A DNA stretch of 64,000 nucleotides from Clarkia xantiana subsp. parviflora (taxonomy: Eukaryota > Streptophyta > Magnoliopsida > Myrtales > Onagraceae), in assembly GCA_036873135.1 (NCBI GenBank), contig JAPTYO010000005.1, positions 4,628,166-4,692,165 on the forward strand. The letters are read 5' to 3'. Position numbers and translations under genes: made by a program. The notes beneath the pieces are model-generated. The model saw only the letters and a list, made by a program, of their open reading frames with translations. It did no database searches and had not been told where the DNA came from. Within the stretch, counting starts at the first letter, position 1, and the number at the start of each line of letters is the position of its first letter. Positions 19,329-31,493 of the stretch are shown piece after piece.

Positions 19329-22300
19329 TCAGGTGGTAAAGATCGTGAACATCTGCATGGGAGAGCAGAAACCGCTGGTGTCGGAGCTGAGGGATCGATC
19401 TACTCATCCCTTCGTTCCTCGACTCATAGACACCCTAGCCCCGCCAGGGCTGGGTATCCCCACGATAAAGGAGTACGATGGTGATGGAGATCCGGTTGGT
19501 CATGTCCAGAAGCACCTCATGGCGTGTCTGGGAAGAGCCCCGAATGAAGATATAGTGTGTACGCTATTCCCGAACACACTTGGGGAAAGAGCCTTGACCT
19601 GGTTCTTTAGTCTGCCCCTAGGCTGCATCACTTGCTGGGCAAATATGCACGACCGGTTCATTCAGCAGTACCAGGGTCGTAGACGTTTGCTGAAGAGTGT
19701 GAGGTCCCTGACCCAGGTGGTACAGAGGCCCGACGAATCGCTGGCGCACTATTACCAGCGGTACACTGCCAGTGTGGCGGAGATTGATGAAGAAATCTCG
19801 GAGGGTGAAACCATTCGTACCTTCATTCGGAACCTAACGGCCCCCTACGGTTCCGACCTAATGCATAGCGTGGCTGAGAAAGCCGTGTGGAATATGGAGG
19901 CACTACAGAAGAGGGTGAAACGGCAAATCGATGTCCAGGAGTCGAAGATAGCCGCTGGAGAGCTGGAGCCTCCGAAGTCGAATAAAGGGAAACAGTCGGT
20001 TAAACCTTTCGACGATCGTAAGTCAAAGGGTAAACCCGAAGGCAGTCGCAATCGAGGCCGCTCTGATCGGAGAGATGATAGACGTTCTTTAAGGAAGGAC
20101 AAGCGGGAGGATCTCGACATTCCTCTCAACTGCTCCATGGCGGAGGTACTAACGGTCATGGAACGACAAGGTATCTCCAGGTATCCCCCAAAGAAGGATG
20201 GAGAATTCTTAGGATCCCGCACGGATCGCTACTGCCGATTTCACCGTGCAAATGGTCACGACACCAACCATTGTCGGGAGCTGAAGAAGGAGATCGAGAA
20301 ACTGATCCAGAAGGGGAAGCTCAAGGAGTTCGTCGGGGATAAGCGGTGTCGATCCCGCTCTCGGTCCCGATCGCGGTCCTGTTCTCGATCCCGCGATCGG
20401 TCCCCAAAGAAGAAGAGGTCCGATCCGGATCCGTCCGGTGCCCGCAAAGAACGACGGGGCACCATTAATGTGATTCACGGAGGATTTTCTGCTGGAGGTG
20501 ATACCTCGTCCTCTCGGGAGGTTTACGCCTCTAGAATTCCTACGGCTGTGGTGCTGGGTAAGAGGTCCCGATCCTGGACCCTGAAAGAAGAGATTGTGAT
20601 CTCCTTTTCGTCGGAGGATCTCATAGGCGTGGAGACTCCGCACGATGACGCCTTGGTTGTGACCTTGGATGTAGACGGATACGAGATGAAGCGAATTCTG
20701 ATCGACGGAGGGAGCTCCTCCGATATTCTATTTATGGATGCGCTGGAGGCTATGGTAAAAACGAAGAAAGATCTGAAGGAGGCAAACTTCCCGATGGTCG
20801 GGTTCTCTGGTTCTACCTCCTATCCGCTAGGAGTAATCACCTTACCAGTAGAGTTCGGTAGTGGGTGGAAATCAGAAAGGAGGAACGTGGAGTTCGTGGT
20901 AGTTGATTCCGCAGGGACTTACAACGCGATTATCGGGAGAACCACCATCAACCCCCTGATGGCAGTTGCCTCGACAGTGCACCAGAAGATGAAGTTCCCG
21001 ACCGACCACGGAGTCGGAGAGGTCAAGGGTGACCAGGTAGCTTCCCGAAAATGTTATGTTAACGCCACCCGAAGGAGGAGGCGAGAGGCCATGACTGTCC
21101 TCCAGACAGATACAGATCCTAGAGAGGAGTTTGGGCGTCCCGCCCCCGTTGAAGATCTAAAAGAAGTTGATATCGACGGACCCCAGAGGAAGGTGAAAAT
21201 CGGATCTGCTTTGACTGAAGAGACAGCCCAAAAATTGATTGAGTTGCTGAAGGAGTTCAAGGAGCTGTTTGCCTGGTCCCCGAGCGATATGCCAGGAATC
21301 AGCCCCGATGTGATCGTACACGAGCTGAAGATAGACCCCGCGATCAAACCTATCACGCAGAAAAGGCGTCCGATGGGCACAGATAAGAAGATCGCGATCC
21401 AGCAGGAAGTGGGCAGGTTGCTCGACGCTGGGTTTATTAAAGAGCTCCGATTCCAGACTTGGGTCGCTAATCCAGTACTGGTGAAGAAGACTAATGGGAA
21501 ATGGCGGATGTGTGTTGATTTCCGCGACTTGAATAAGGCTTGCCCGAAGGATTGTTACCCGCTCCCGAGAATCGACCAGCTGGTGGATGCCACGTCGGGA
21601 CATGAGCTGTTGAGCTTCATGGATGCGTATTCGGGCTACAACCAGATCAAGATGGCTAAAGAGGACGCTCCTCACACAGCATTTTATGCAGACAGTGACA
21701 TCTATCACTATGATGTCATGCCTTTCGGGTTGATCAATGCCGGGGCAACCTATCAGCGGATGGTGATTAAGTTATTCGGAGATATGCTGGGAGAGACCAT
21801 GGAAGCTTACGTGGATGACATGCTGGTGAAGTCCCGACAAGCTGAGGATCATGTGCACAACCTAACCATGGCGTTTGAGCGGATGAGGCTTCATCAGGTT
21901 CGTTTAAACCCGACGAAATGCGCCTTCGGATTCCACTCAGGGAAATTTTTGGGCTTTATGGTGAGCCAGAGAGGAATTGAGGTGAATCCCGAGAAGCTGA
22001 GGGCGATTGAGGAGATGCAGTCTCCGATAAACCATCGGGAGGTACAAGTGCTGAATGGCCGACTGGCTGCAATGAATCGCTTCCTGTCCAAAGCCAGCGA
22101 CCGATCAATGCCATTTTTTGAAGTCCTGAGGGCCAACAAGAAGTTTGAGTGGACCGCCAAGTGTGAAGAAGCGTTCCAAGCACTCAAGCAGCACCTTCGC
22201 ACCCTCCCGCCGTTGGCGAAACCGGTTCCAGGCGAGCCGCTCTATCTTTATTTGGCTGTTTCTGAATATGCCATTAGCTCTGTGTTAGTGAAGGTTGTCG

Positions 22301-24441
22301 AGGGTAATCAAGTCCCCGTCTATTATGTAAGCAAGGCGTTTGCCAAGTCTGAATTAAATTATCATGCCGTTGAGAAGTACCTCTTTGCGTTGATTATTAC
22401 TGCTCGGAAGCTAAGGCCTTATTTCCACGCACACGAGATTACTGTGTTGACGAACCAGCCTTTGAAGCATTTTTTGAACCGACCGGATGCGTCGGGAAGA
22501 TTAGTGAAGTGGGCAGTAGAGCTTAGTGAGTTTCGTATACACTTTGCTCCAAGAACGGCCATTAAGGGCCAGCCATTGGCGGATTTCATAGCAGAATCTA
22601 CAGCCCCCGATCTAGAAGAAGCGGGCCCTGTAGAGGGGGCAACCATGGAGGTCCCGACAGAAGAACAACCAGAGAGGGCAGAGCAATCAGAACAGCCAAA
22701 CGAGGAAAATACCTGGGAAATGTACACGGATGGCTCCTCGAGTTCGGACGGATCAGGAGCAGGCTTTTTGTTGATACCACCGGGTGGAGGTGAGCCGCTC
22801 CGATACGCCTTGGCTTTAACATTCAAGGCCACAAACAACGAAGCGGAGTATGAAGCTCTTATCACGGGCCTGAAAATTGCTAAAGGCACTGGAGTCGATC
22901 ACTTGAGAGTGAAGTGTGACGCAGCTTTAATCGTGAATCAGGTTCAAGGGCGATACGAAGCGAGGAGCCCGATAATGAAGAAGTATCTACGCGAGGTACA
23001 TGCCCTGAAGGAGAGCTTTAAAAGCTTCGACATCGAGGCAATCCCGAGGGAGGAAAACGTAGAGGCAGACGCCTTGAGCAAATTTGCCCTGGGGGCACCC
23101 TTGGAGGAAAATCGGAAGGTGCACTTCTTGGAGAAGATGATCTTGTCGACCACCGACCCAACACAGGTATGTGCTATTGAAGCAGGCTTGGAGGAGGAGC
23201 CCACTTGGATGACCCCGATAGTCGCATACCTGACTACGGGGGCAGTCCCCGATGATAAAGTAGTAGCTGACAGGATATGTCGGATCGCGGCTAATTACGT
23301 AATGCTGGACAATCAGCTATACAAGAAGGGTTGGTTCTCGACTCCGTACTTGAAGTGTGTGGCAGAACCCGACACAAATCGAATCCTGAAGGAGGTGCAT
23401 GAAGGGGTCGCGGCTTGTCATGAAGGGGCCCGATCCATTATGAGGAAAGTGCTGAACTTGGGCTATTTTTGGCCTACGATGAGCAAGGAAGCGACGGCGT
23501 TGGTCCGATCCTGTGACGCGTGCCAGAGGTACGCCCCGAGTATCGTGGCTCCGGCCGCTAATCTGACATCCATCAAGAGCGCTTGGCCCTTCGCGCAATG
23601 GGCCATCGACTTGGTGGGACCTCTTCCACAAGCACAAGGTCAATGTAAGTATTTACTTGTAGCTATCGATTATTTTTTGAAATGGATAGAGGCAAAGGCG
23701 TTGGCCAGAACGACGGGGAACCAGATCGTCAAGTTCCTCCAGACCCATAATGTGTCCCGATACGGGATTCCTAAGGTGGTGATCAGCGACAATGGTCCAC
23801 CGTTTAACGGCTCTCAGGTGAGGGAGTATCTGGAGGAGTTGAACATCGAGCATCGGACAGCTTCCGTACGCTATGCTCAGACTAACGGTCAGGTGGAATC
23901 AGCCAACAAAATCGTGATGGATGGCTTGAAGAAGAGGGTCTATGCCTTAAAGGGCAAATGGCTGAACGAACTGGAAAACGTGCTTTGGGCTGTTAGAACG
24001 ACACCCAAACGATCAACGGGGGAAACTCCGTTTGGCCTCGTTTATGGCACGGAGGCTGTCGCCCCCGTGGAGGTAGCTGTGGCGTCCCATCGGATGAGAT
24101 ATTACGAGCCTCTGACGAATGATGAAATGAGACGTCTGGACTTGGACTTACTCGAAGAGAAGAGGCGGTAAGCCGATGAAGTCCAAGCTCGAATGCGTTT
24201 GGCGACGGCTAGGTACTACAATCGGCGAGTAAAGTCCCGACAGTTTTTCGTCGGGGAGCTGGTTTGGCGTCGCAACGAGTTTACCCTTTTGGATCGAATC
24301 AACAAGATGTCACCAAAATGGGAAGGACCTTATAAGGTCGTGGGGATGCCAGCTCCAAATGCGTATAAATTGGAAGACCTCGATGGCAGAGTATTGAAGC
24401 ATTATTTTAGTGGTGAACACTTGAACAAACACCATGCTTGA
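19312..24441 (+). CDS. Gypsy Gag-Pol polyprotein with in-frame stop near the 3' end
   Basis: An open frame of 1,619 codons runs from 19312 to the TAA at 24169-24171. The same frame resumes (ADEVQARM...) and ends at 24441, so one nonsense codon cuts off the integrase C-terminus. In order: Gag (about 40-200), knuckle-like CRFHRANGHDTNHC (about 308), an Arg-Ser-rich stretch (about 345-365), protease DGGSSSDILF (about 463), reverse transcriptase MCVDFRDLNKACPKDCYPLP and YVDDMLVKS (about 835), a first RNase H (about 975-1063), a second RNase H with MYTDGSSSS, NNEAEYEAL and KCDAAL (about 1136-1201), zinc-binding HEGVAACHEG...CDACQ (about 1363-1401), and integrase D, D, E at WAIDLVGP, ISDNGPPFN and NGQVESANK (about 1432, 1492, 1529). 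The second RNase H marks the Tat lineage. Confidence 0.93.
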
Positions 24442-24442
24442 T

Positions 24443-25035
24443 GAAAGTCGCCTTAAGTGGTGCCCGACGAAAGTCGCCATAAGTGGTGCCCGATGTAAAA
24501 TCGTCTTAAGTGGTGTATGTTGTTTATCGTTTAATTCGATGTAAGCCAATTTTGTGCCATCAATAAATAAAGAGGTTGCTTCCGATCAGAATTGTTCTTA
24601 GATTTACTCTAAGCATTATAAAGTCACCTTGAGTGGTGCACGAGAAAAGTCGCCTTGAGTGGTGCACGAGAAAAGTCGCCTTGAGTGGTGCACGAGAAAA
24701 GTCGCCTTAAAGTGGTGCACGATTCTTAGATTTATTCTAAGTACTGAAAAGTCGCCTTAGGTGGTACACGAAAAAGTCGTCTTGAGTGATGCGTGATTCT
24801 TAGATATTCTAAGTATTGAAAAGTCGTCTTAAGTGATGCACGAGATTAAGTCGTCTTAAGTGATGCATATTTTTAGATTTATTCTAAGTATTGAAAAGTC
24901 GCCTTAAGTGGTGCATGATGATAAGTCGCCTTAAGTGGTGCAAATTAGTAAATCGTCTTGAGTGATGTACGAGAATGTCTTAAGTGTCGAAGTATCGACC
25001 TAAGCAAGTATTGTAAAGCCACTTGGAGAAGTGCA
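24443..25035. repeat. Tandem array of about 26-bp units in the Gypsy 3' region
   Basis: Repeated units of the type AAGTCGCCTTGAGTGGTGCA run for about 590 bp, interspersed with 'cttagatttattctaagta' blocks that are themselves palindromic. It lies between the pol stop and the antisense ORF. Tandem repeats at this place are known in Tat/Ogre elements. Confidence 0.88.
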
Positions 25036-25135
25036 TCGGAAAAATCGGAACTAAGAATGTCTGATAATTGATAAGGGCTCAAAGGCCCGACGATTACAAA
25101 AGCGAAGAAAATATAAGGACTCTAAAGATAAGTAG

Positions 25136-27812
25136 TTAGGCTTGGTCCTTGTCAGCGGCATCTGTGGAAGCTGGGTCCACGAGGTCGGCGGCAGAAGGCT
25201 CCACAGGGTCGGCCGCGGGAGGATCGACTATCGAGGCATCCGCACTTGGAAGCTCTGCTGCGTCTTCGACAATTGCGGGGGTACTCCCCCCATCACTCTC
25301 CTCAGAAAGAGCAAAGTATTTCTTCGCGAAGGGAGCGAGAGAAGGAGACTTGTCGAAGTTGATAGCGTCGCCATACTCCAGGTGGAGCTCCTCAACCGCA
25401 TTGAAGAGAGTATTCTCCACCTCCGCGCCGAAGAACTTCATAGCATCAGCCTGGAAGTCTTCAGACCCCCGATAATCCTCCCGGCCCTTGGCCTCAGCCG
25501 CGACCAGCTGCGCAGAAACCCCCGCGACTTGCTCCTCTAAAGCCTTCTTCTCGAGGACCAGCTTGTCCTCAGCAGCCTGCCGCTCCCGCCTCAGGAGTCC
25601 CTCGAAATCCCCGACCTGCTTTTGGAGGTCCTGAACCTTTTGGTCGAGGATGGCCTGCTCCTTGGCAAGTTTCCCCCGCGAAGACTTGGAGGCCACAAGA
25701 TCCTCCTTAAGCTTGTCGATGGCCGCCCGGTCCCGCTCCCGGGACTCATCATAGGCGATGAGGTACCCAAAAAGACGGTTGAAGTCCCCGAGCTCCTACA
25801 ATAGAAGAAAGGAAAGTGTTAATGGACAAACAACCAGCCTTACCAATGAAGAAGGAGAAGCGAAGTTTTACCTCTATCCGACGCAGGGACATCTCTCGAA
25901 CATCCTGATGCATCGCTGTCCGATTTAGGGAAATCGGGAACCGCATGGTGGGTAGGATCGAGCCTGCCAGCAGATGCAGAGCCAAGTCCTCATGTTGGTC
26001 CCCTTGTCGAAGTTGGACCCCTTGCAGTGTTTGGATTGGAGTCCAGGGAGCATCCACCTGCGTGGGGTCGAAGGCCCTGTAGAAACTCCCGTCGAGAGGG
26101 ACAGGAGGAGGGCCAGCACGAGTCGTGGAGGGGCACGCCTCCGGCTCGACCCGGGCGGGGGAAGGAGTGAAGTTGTGGATGGGCGACGGTTGTCGCTGCT
26201 GCGGAGAAGATGAAGGGGGCAGCCCCTGAGAGGTTGGTTTCAAGGGGGACTGCCCCGTCCTCCGACGATGACGAAGGGAGCCACCCTCATCAGTTTCCTC
26301 GGAGGAGTCCAAGGTTTCCACCCGACGAAATTGTTCGTCGGTCGGGGTTTTCTCCCCAGTTGAGGGAGGCACCCCTGTTGAAGACGGTGCACCCGCGGAA
26401 GCTTCAGCGCCCGACGGAGCTCCTGAGCGACCTGCACCTAGAGGACGAGAGGATTCAGAAATGTAATCAGGGAGTTCATCAGGATTCTTACACCAAACAA
26501 TACGTCGGGAGACATATTGATCCTTCCCGTGGTAGTGGTAGTAGCCCGCCTTCAGGACACGAGGAGTTTCACCTCGAAGGATTCGTCTAACGTCAGCAAT
26601 ACGGGCCTCCCCGGTCGAAGGAATCAAATCCCTCGGGACCATCCTCCTATACGATTTAATAGCGAGACGGAGCTTTTTACCTTCTTCAGCGTTCTGGACG
26701 TCGAAGAGTTGGTCCAGCTCCACGCGCTTCCGCTTAGGTTGCCCCGCAGAAGGAGACCCCGACGGAGCAGGAGCCTTCTTGGCGGACTTCCTCTTCCGCG
26801 AAGGGCGGACGGCATCGGTCTCCCCCTGCTTAAGGAACAGATCGGTCAGCACAGATACCTTCTTGGCTGCAAACAGTAAAAGAAAAAGAGTAAGAAGTTT
26901 ACCCAGGGAACCACATTGGAGGGGCCGTCGAAAAGCTGCCCCCCAGAGATTATATCGAGGAGTCGGATCCCGGCGTTCACCAGGTCCCGCTCCACGAGAG
27001 AATTGGCGTCGAGGGGAGTGTAGGACTCCCCCCATCGGTAGAGCTGGATGAGTTGAAGAGTTTGGAAATCTTCGTCGGTATAGGTGTGGAAGGCAGGCGG
27101 AGAGTCTGCTTCCACCTCCCATCGGGGCCATGGGATCGAAGAATGTTGGATGAAGAAGTAGCTCCTTTTCCATCCATTGTTGTCGGACCCCGTGTCGACT
27201 AGGAGTCCCCGACCGTTGACCACCTTCCAGGTGTCATTGGTCCAGTTACACCGTCCAAGTTGTGCCTTGTTCCACTTTGGCATTCGGGGGTAGAAGGCGC
27301 AAACCCCCGCCTCGTTGCACTTCATCCCGTAGAAGGTCCTGAAGAGCTTGAGGCTGTATACCCACTGCTGTCGGAAGCAGAGGACCTGGAAAGCATTCCA
27401 CAGGCGAATGGCATGCGGAGAGAAGGTGGTCGGATGAGTTTTGTAATGCTGGCACATCTCGACCAGATTACCACAGAAGGGGAATCTGATCCCCGCTGAT
27501 ACTTGCCCCGTAGAGACAAATACCTCCCCTTTTCGGGGACGAGTAACCTCAAGGTTACCCGAGGGGCGAGGCCAGGGATACGGGAAACGAGGTTCCCAAG
27601 TAGAAGTGATGCACCCCTCCCGGAGAGCTGCATCATAAGCGGTGCTGGAGATTTCATTCAGAGCATAATCAAAGTTGAAGGGCTTTCTTCCCTCAGAGCT
27701 GGATCCACTGTCTGAAAAGTAGCAATGGCAAGGAAGGCACAGTTGGATTTTCGGAAAGCTGCAAACAAGGAAAAGATGAGCAAGCAACGAAGAAGAAATC
27801 CTTACCAGACAT
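25136..27812 (-). CDS. Antisense ORF of the Tat element (Transposase_28-like, spliced)
   Basis: A minus-strand gene lies inside the plus-strand element. My model: exon 1 27812-27806 (ATGTCTG), exon 2 27711-26903 (MSDSGSSSEGRKPFNFDY after joining; includes FPYPWPRPSGNL and CNWTNDTWKVVNGRG), exon 3 26866-25872 (KKVSVLTDLF, basic and Ser/Pro-rich) and exon 4 25795-25136 (ELGDFNRLFGYLIAYDESRE, then coiled coil and an Ala/Asp/Pro-rich acidic tail). Introns 1 and 3 have clean GT-AG borders and keep phase. The exon 2 to 3 gap is a problem: the only obvious borders (26902-26867) leave 36 nt and change phase, so the gene is probably damaged there or the border differs. Exon 2 resembles the 'putative gypsy-type transposon' family often found antisense in Tat elements. 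Function unknown. Confidence 0.75.
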
Positions 27813-27971
27813 GACGAATTGGAGGTTGAAGGAATGAACTGGGCGTTGCCGGGAAGATGGTCGGAAAAGCACTAAGGGTCTTCGGAATCGCAAAAGCTTG
27901 AATTCACAAAGGTTGTAGAGAGATCCTGAAAATTCGAAGACGGTAAAAGTGATTAAACATCCACGGTTAGG

Positions 27972-27979
27972 GTTTTATA
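27972..27979 (-). promoter_or_regulatory. TATA box of the antisense ORF
   Basis: On the minus strand TATAAAAC lies about 160 bp upstream of the ATG at 27812, within 'CCTATAAAACCCTAACC'. The antisense gene seems to have its own promoter inside the element. Confidence 0.55.
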
Positions 27980-28361
27980 GGCGAAGAGGACAGTTGAAGG
28001 GACACTTCGATCCAAGTCGTCGAAGTTGAAGAGTTTTAATCTGAAACGTTGAGATGGAACGTGCAGAAGGGCAACGGGCGTAATGATGAAACGGCCTGAA
28101 AAGCACTTTTCAGAAAAAGCAGGCGCGAAAAATCAGGCACGAGTGCCGAAGACGTCGCTTCACTAGCTGCTGCAGTTAATGAACTGGGGAATCGAGGAGT
28201 CCCCTCGGATTTGGCAGGTATCCACAAAGCATCGACGAAACGTGAAGGAGAAGACTAGTATTGAGTGACTATGCCAAGGGAAAGATCCCCGATTCCAATG
28301 TCGGGAGGTCGGGAGTTGAAAGACACGACGAACTAAAAGTCCCTCATGTCTTGGGGGCAAA

Positions 28362-29077
28362 TGATGGGTTCGACTACAGCCGTTAGGCCCTTTAACGGTG
28401 AGGAAACGGCAAATAGGCCCGGAGGGCCCTAAACGAAGGCCAAGATGGCCCAGGCAAAGGATCCCGACGAAGGGAGTCCGAGGATGAGAGGTCCCGACAG
28501 AGTCCGACCTGACAGGCGAGCTGAACGCTCCCGACGAGACGCCTTTGAGTAGGCCCCGATGACGAATCCCTGAGAACAATAGGCCCTGTCACGATGACGA
28601 GGGGCCCCGAGCAGTGACACAACGAGATAACTCTGGAGTCCCCGATGTTAGTCGGGACTCGCTATCAGATGATAAGGGCGAGATACGCGGGGCGTGGCCG
28701 AGATACGCGGAACGTGGTTAAGATACACGGAGCGTGGCCGAGATACGCGGGGCGTGGCCGAAATAAGCAAGATCATGGCCTAGATAGGCGGGATCACACC
28801 CCGAGATACGCGGGATACGGCTAACCACCCCCCAACGGTTCACCAGGTAACTGAGGTATCTCTTCGCCTATAAAAGGGCAAGAGGTCACCTCAGATAACT
28901 TACGTTGAAATACATTACTTGAGATTACTGCTTGCCAGTCCGTACGAGATACTCATTTAAGCATCGAAGAGGGATTCTGGGTCACCGCCCGGTCTATCCC
29001 CTCTTGCAGGATTGCGTGCAGCGAAGGAGCTAGGATCGCCGTCAAATTCCATACCGGAGTTCCACCGTGATCCAACA
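28362..29077 (+). repeat. Gypsy 3' LTR
   Basis: 716 bp, preceded by the purine tract at about 28351-28361. It carries the same 20-bp repeats and TATA box as the 5' copy. Confidence 0.94.
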
Positions 29078-30080
29078 GAGGTGGGGAATGGTTTCTATTT
29101 GTAATAGGGGGTGGGAAACGAGAGGATAGTGTAAGAGTGGGTCCAATGATGGGGATATGGCTAGATGTTGGATTTGGCTCAACAATATGGACAGGGATAC
29201 TTGAGTGGTTTGTAGGGCTAGGTGGGGAGGTATGCTTAGTGGGTGACTCCATAGTAACATCATCATTAAATCTATTATCATGATGACCAGCATCCTCATT
29301 CATTCCCGAGGCACTATTCACATTGGCTGCATTAACAAATTCTTCCATAATGTCTTTCCAACTCTTAGGCTTCTTCTCCTTCACTGGGGATTCATTATCT
29401 TCCCCAATGATCTTGCTTGTCACCTCCACATTTCTGGCTCTTTTTTCGCTCATCCATGGGCCAAAACGTGGTGCCTTTGGATTCCACTCCGCCATTTCCA
29501 CCAGAACATCGCAATGTGATGAAGTATGTCCCAATATTCCACATGAAAAACAGAAATCAGACAGCCTCTCATACTTAATATGTATCCATGATCTTCCCCC
29601 CCTCCGAGTTCTTATTCCAAAATCCTGACATTAGAGGTTTATGGACATTGACCTCCACCCTAATCCTCATAAAACCACGTCTATTACCCTTTTCAGTTCG
29701 GATCGATTCCATTTCTAGGTATCTTCCAACTGCATTCCCAATCTTTCGTGCATTCTTTTCAGTAAATTGCCCCAAAGATAGGCCATGCACCTGAACCCAA
29801 TATGTCATCCAATCAAAACAGATGTCCTCCACCCTTTCATGACTTTGGCATTTCATCAAACACTAGGGGTGCCCCTGAATTGACCAAGGGCCGCGCTCAA
29901 GAACATTATCTCTAGCAGTGATGCTTTCGAATTCCAGCAGCCAAATTCCATCCAACGCCTCAGTAAGAACAACTTTCCCCAGATCGGACCATGTTTTTCG
30001 CAAAATATTGACCACAACTATACTTTTCACGGGTTTAGCTGTAATCACCTTCCCAACCAAAGCCACAACACAGTTCCAGG
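29078..30080 (-). pseudogene. LINE segment 2: ORF1 (DUF4283-like and CCHC knuckle)
   Basis: The minus strand encodes 'VVVNILRKTWSDLGKVVLTE' and 'ARDNVLERGPWSIQGH', then 'VQVHGLSLGQFTEKNARKIG', the N-terminal RNA-binding region of plant LINE ORF1. The zinc knuckle CFSCGILGHTSSHC is near 29520-29560. A stop after GPWSIQGHP and a frameshift at a run of G (29594-29602) break it. The segment joins segment 3 in frame across the Gypsy element. Confidence 0.87.
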
Positions 30081-31493
30081 CAGGGGCGGACCTAGGTAGA
30101 GCCGAGGGTGTGCAGTCGCACCCGCTCAACTTTGTATAATTTTTATAAATTTAGTGTATATACTATTGAGTGCGTTAATTTTGCACCCTCTCAAAAAATG
30201 AATGTTGCACCCTCTTAAAAAACGAAATGTTGCACCATTGACCCCTCGCTTAAATATAAAAGTGGTGCAACATTAAATATAAATAAAAATATTACGAATA
30301 GATATTACATATTACTATTTACCATAAAATGTATGTAGAAGTATATACCTAAAAAGACTATATCTATATCTAACTAGTTAGGTAACAAGATATATGTAGA
30401 AAAAAAAAAAACTAATAATACATGTAATAGTAATTATCAAAGAAGATGGTGCAAGTTCAGATCGAAGAGCAGAAGCAAATAGACTCTTAGAATCCATGCA
30501 ATCATTTGAATTTGTTTTCACATTGCATTTGATGAATTGCAATGAAGACCGTTTGATAACAAACGAATTGTCACAAGCTTTGCAGAGGAAAGATCAAGAT
30601 ATTGTTAATGCGATGAGGATGGTTGATGCTTCTAAGGAACGTTTGCAGGCCATGAGAGATGAAGGATGGGATGCTTTACTGATTGAAGTCTCCTTATTTT
30701 GTAAGGAACATGATATTGATGTTCCTAACATGAATGAATTATTTATATTTAAGGGGAGACGAAGACGTGAAGCTCAACATATGCTATATTTGGATCGATA
30801 TCACGCGTGTTTGTTCTATGTTGTTCTTGATAGGCAACTCCAAGAGTTAAATGCTCGATTTAATGAGGTGAGTACAAAGTTGCTTATTTGTGTGGCATGT
30901 TTCAGTCCGGAGAATAACTTTTCATCATTTGACAAGGACAAGTTGATACGTCTTGCTCAGTTTTATCCGTGTGAATTCTCTCAGGTTGAGTTGATGGCAC
31001 TTGATAATCAACTTCAGGCGTACATTGTTAAGGTACGAAAAGTGACGACTTTTCAAGGATAATATCGATCTCTACCTTGGCAAAGAAGCTAGTTGCCACG
31101 AAAAGAAGTATGTGCTATCCTCTGGTTTATTTGCTCTTGAAATTGGTGTTACTTTTACCCGTGGCTACTGCAACAGTAGAAAGAGCTTTCTCCGCTATGA
31201 AATTTGTGAAAACAAGACTTCGAAACCGAATGGGAGATGATTTCATGAGTGATTGCTTGGTGACTTTCATTGAGAAAGATGTATTTGACTCCATTGATAA
31301 TGAATCTGTTATGTTACATTTTCAAAGTATGAAAACTCGTATGAGTATATAGTAATTAGTTTGTGTTTTACCTTAATAAATCTAGTTTATTTATTGTCTT
31401 TTTATTTATTATTACTATTTATATGCAACATTTTCTTTTAAAAAAATCGATCAATCTTGCACCCCCTAGTCCCGGGTCCTGGGTCCGTCACTG
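30081..31493 (+). mobile_element. hAT element, internally deleted
   Basis: The ends are imperfect inverted repeats (CAGGGGCGGACCTAGG and CAGTGACGGACCCAGG on the opposite strand), flanked by the exact 8-bp TSD GTTCCAGG at 30073-30080 and 31494-31501. It contains only the later part of a hAT transposase in two frames. It has inserted into the start of LINE ORF1. Confidence 0.93.
30496..31352 (+). pseudogene. hAT transposase remnant (C-terminal half)
   Basis: 30496-31062 and 31077-31352 are two pieces separated by a frameshift and stop. The first (MQSFEFVFTLHLMNCNEDRL) resembles the middle of TTF-type/ZMYM-like hAT transposases. The second contains 'VATATVERAFSAMKFVKTRL', the conserved hAT C-terminal dimerisation motif. 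The N-terminal zinc finger and first catalytic residues are missing, so it cannot be active. Confidence 0.85.

Larger units (their letters stand above)
18086..29077 (+). mobile_element. Tat-type Ty3/Gypsy LTR retrotransposon
   Basis: Two 716-bp LTRs (18086-18801 and 28362-29077) start TG and end CA, differ at roughly 18 positions by eye, and are flanked by the TSD GAGGT (18081-18085 and 29078-29082). A primer-binding-like TTGGCGCCGTCTGTGGG follows the 5' LTR, and the purine tract TTGGGGGCAAA precedes the 3' LTR. Two RNase H domains, a large region between pol and the 3' LTR and an antisense spliced ORF identify the Tat lineage. The insertion lies in LINE ORF1, whose frame continues across it (...NRNHSPPP-DPNSTTT). 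Confidence 0.95.

Noticed and set aside
24443..25035. CRISPR-like array
   Set aside because: Units are contiguous, without unique spacers, in a plant retrotransposon. It is a minisatellite.
25749..27173. A single 474-codon minus-strand frame taken as one protein
   Set aside because: Its first third is a wrong-frame reading of antisense exon 2. Splice borders and the F-P-Y-P-W-P-R-P frame show that the true coding frame changes there.
28953..29534. 193-codon minus-strand frame as a complete protein
   Set aside because: It is LINE ORF1 running into the Gypsy LTR at 29077. The real continuation is at 18085.
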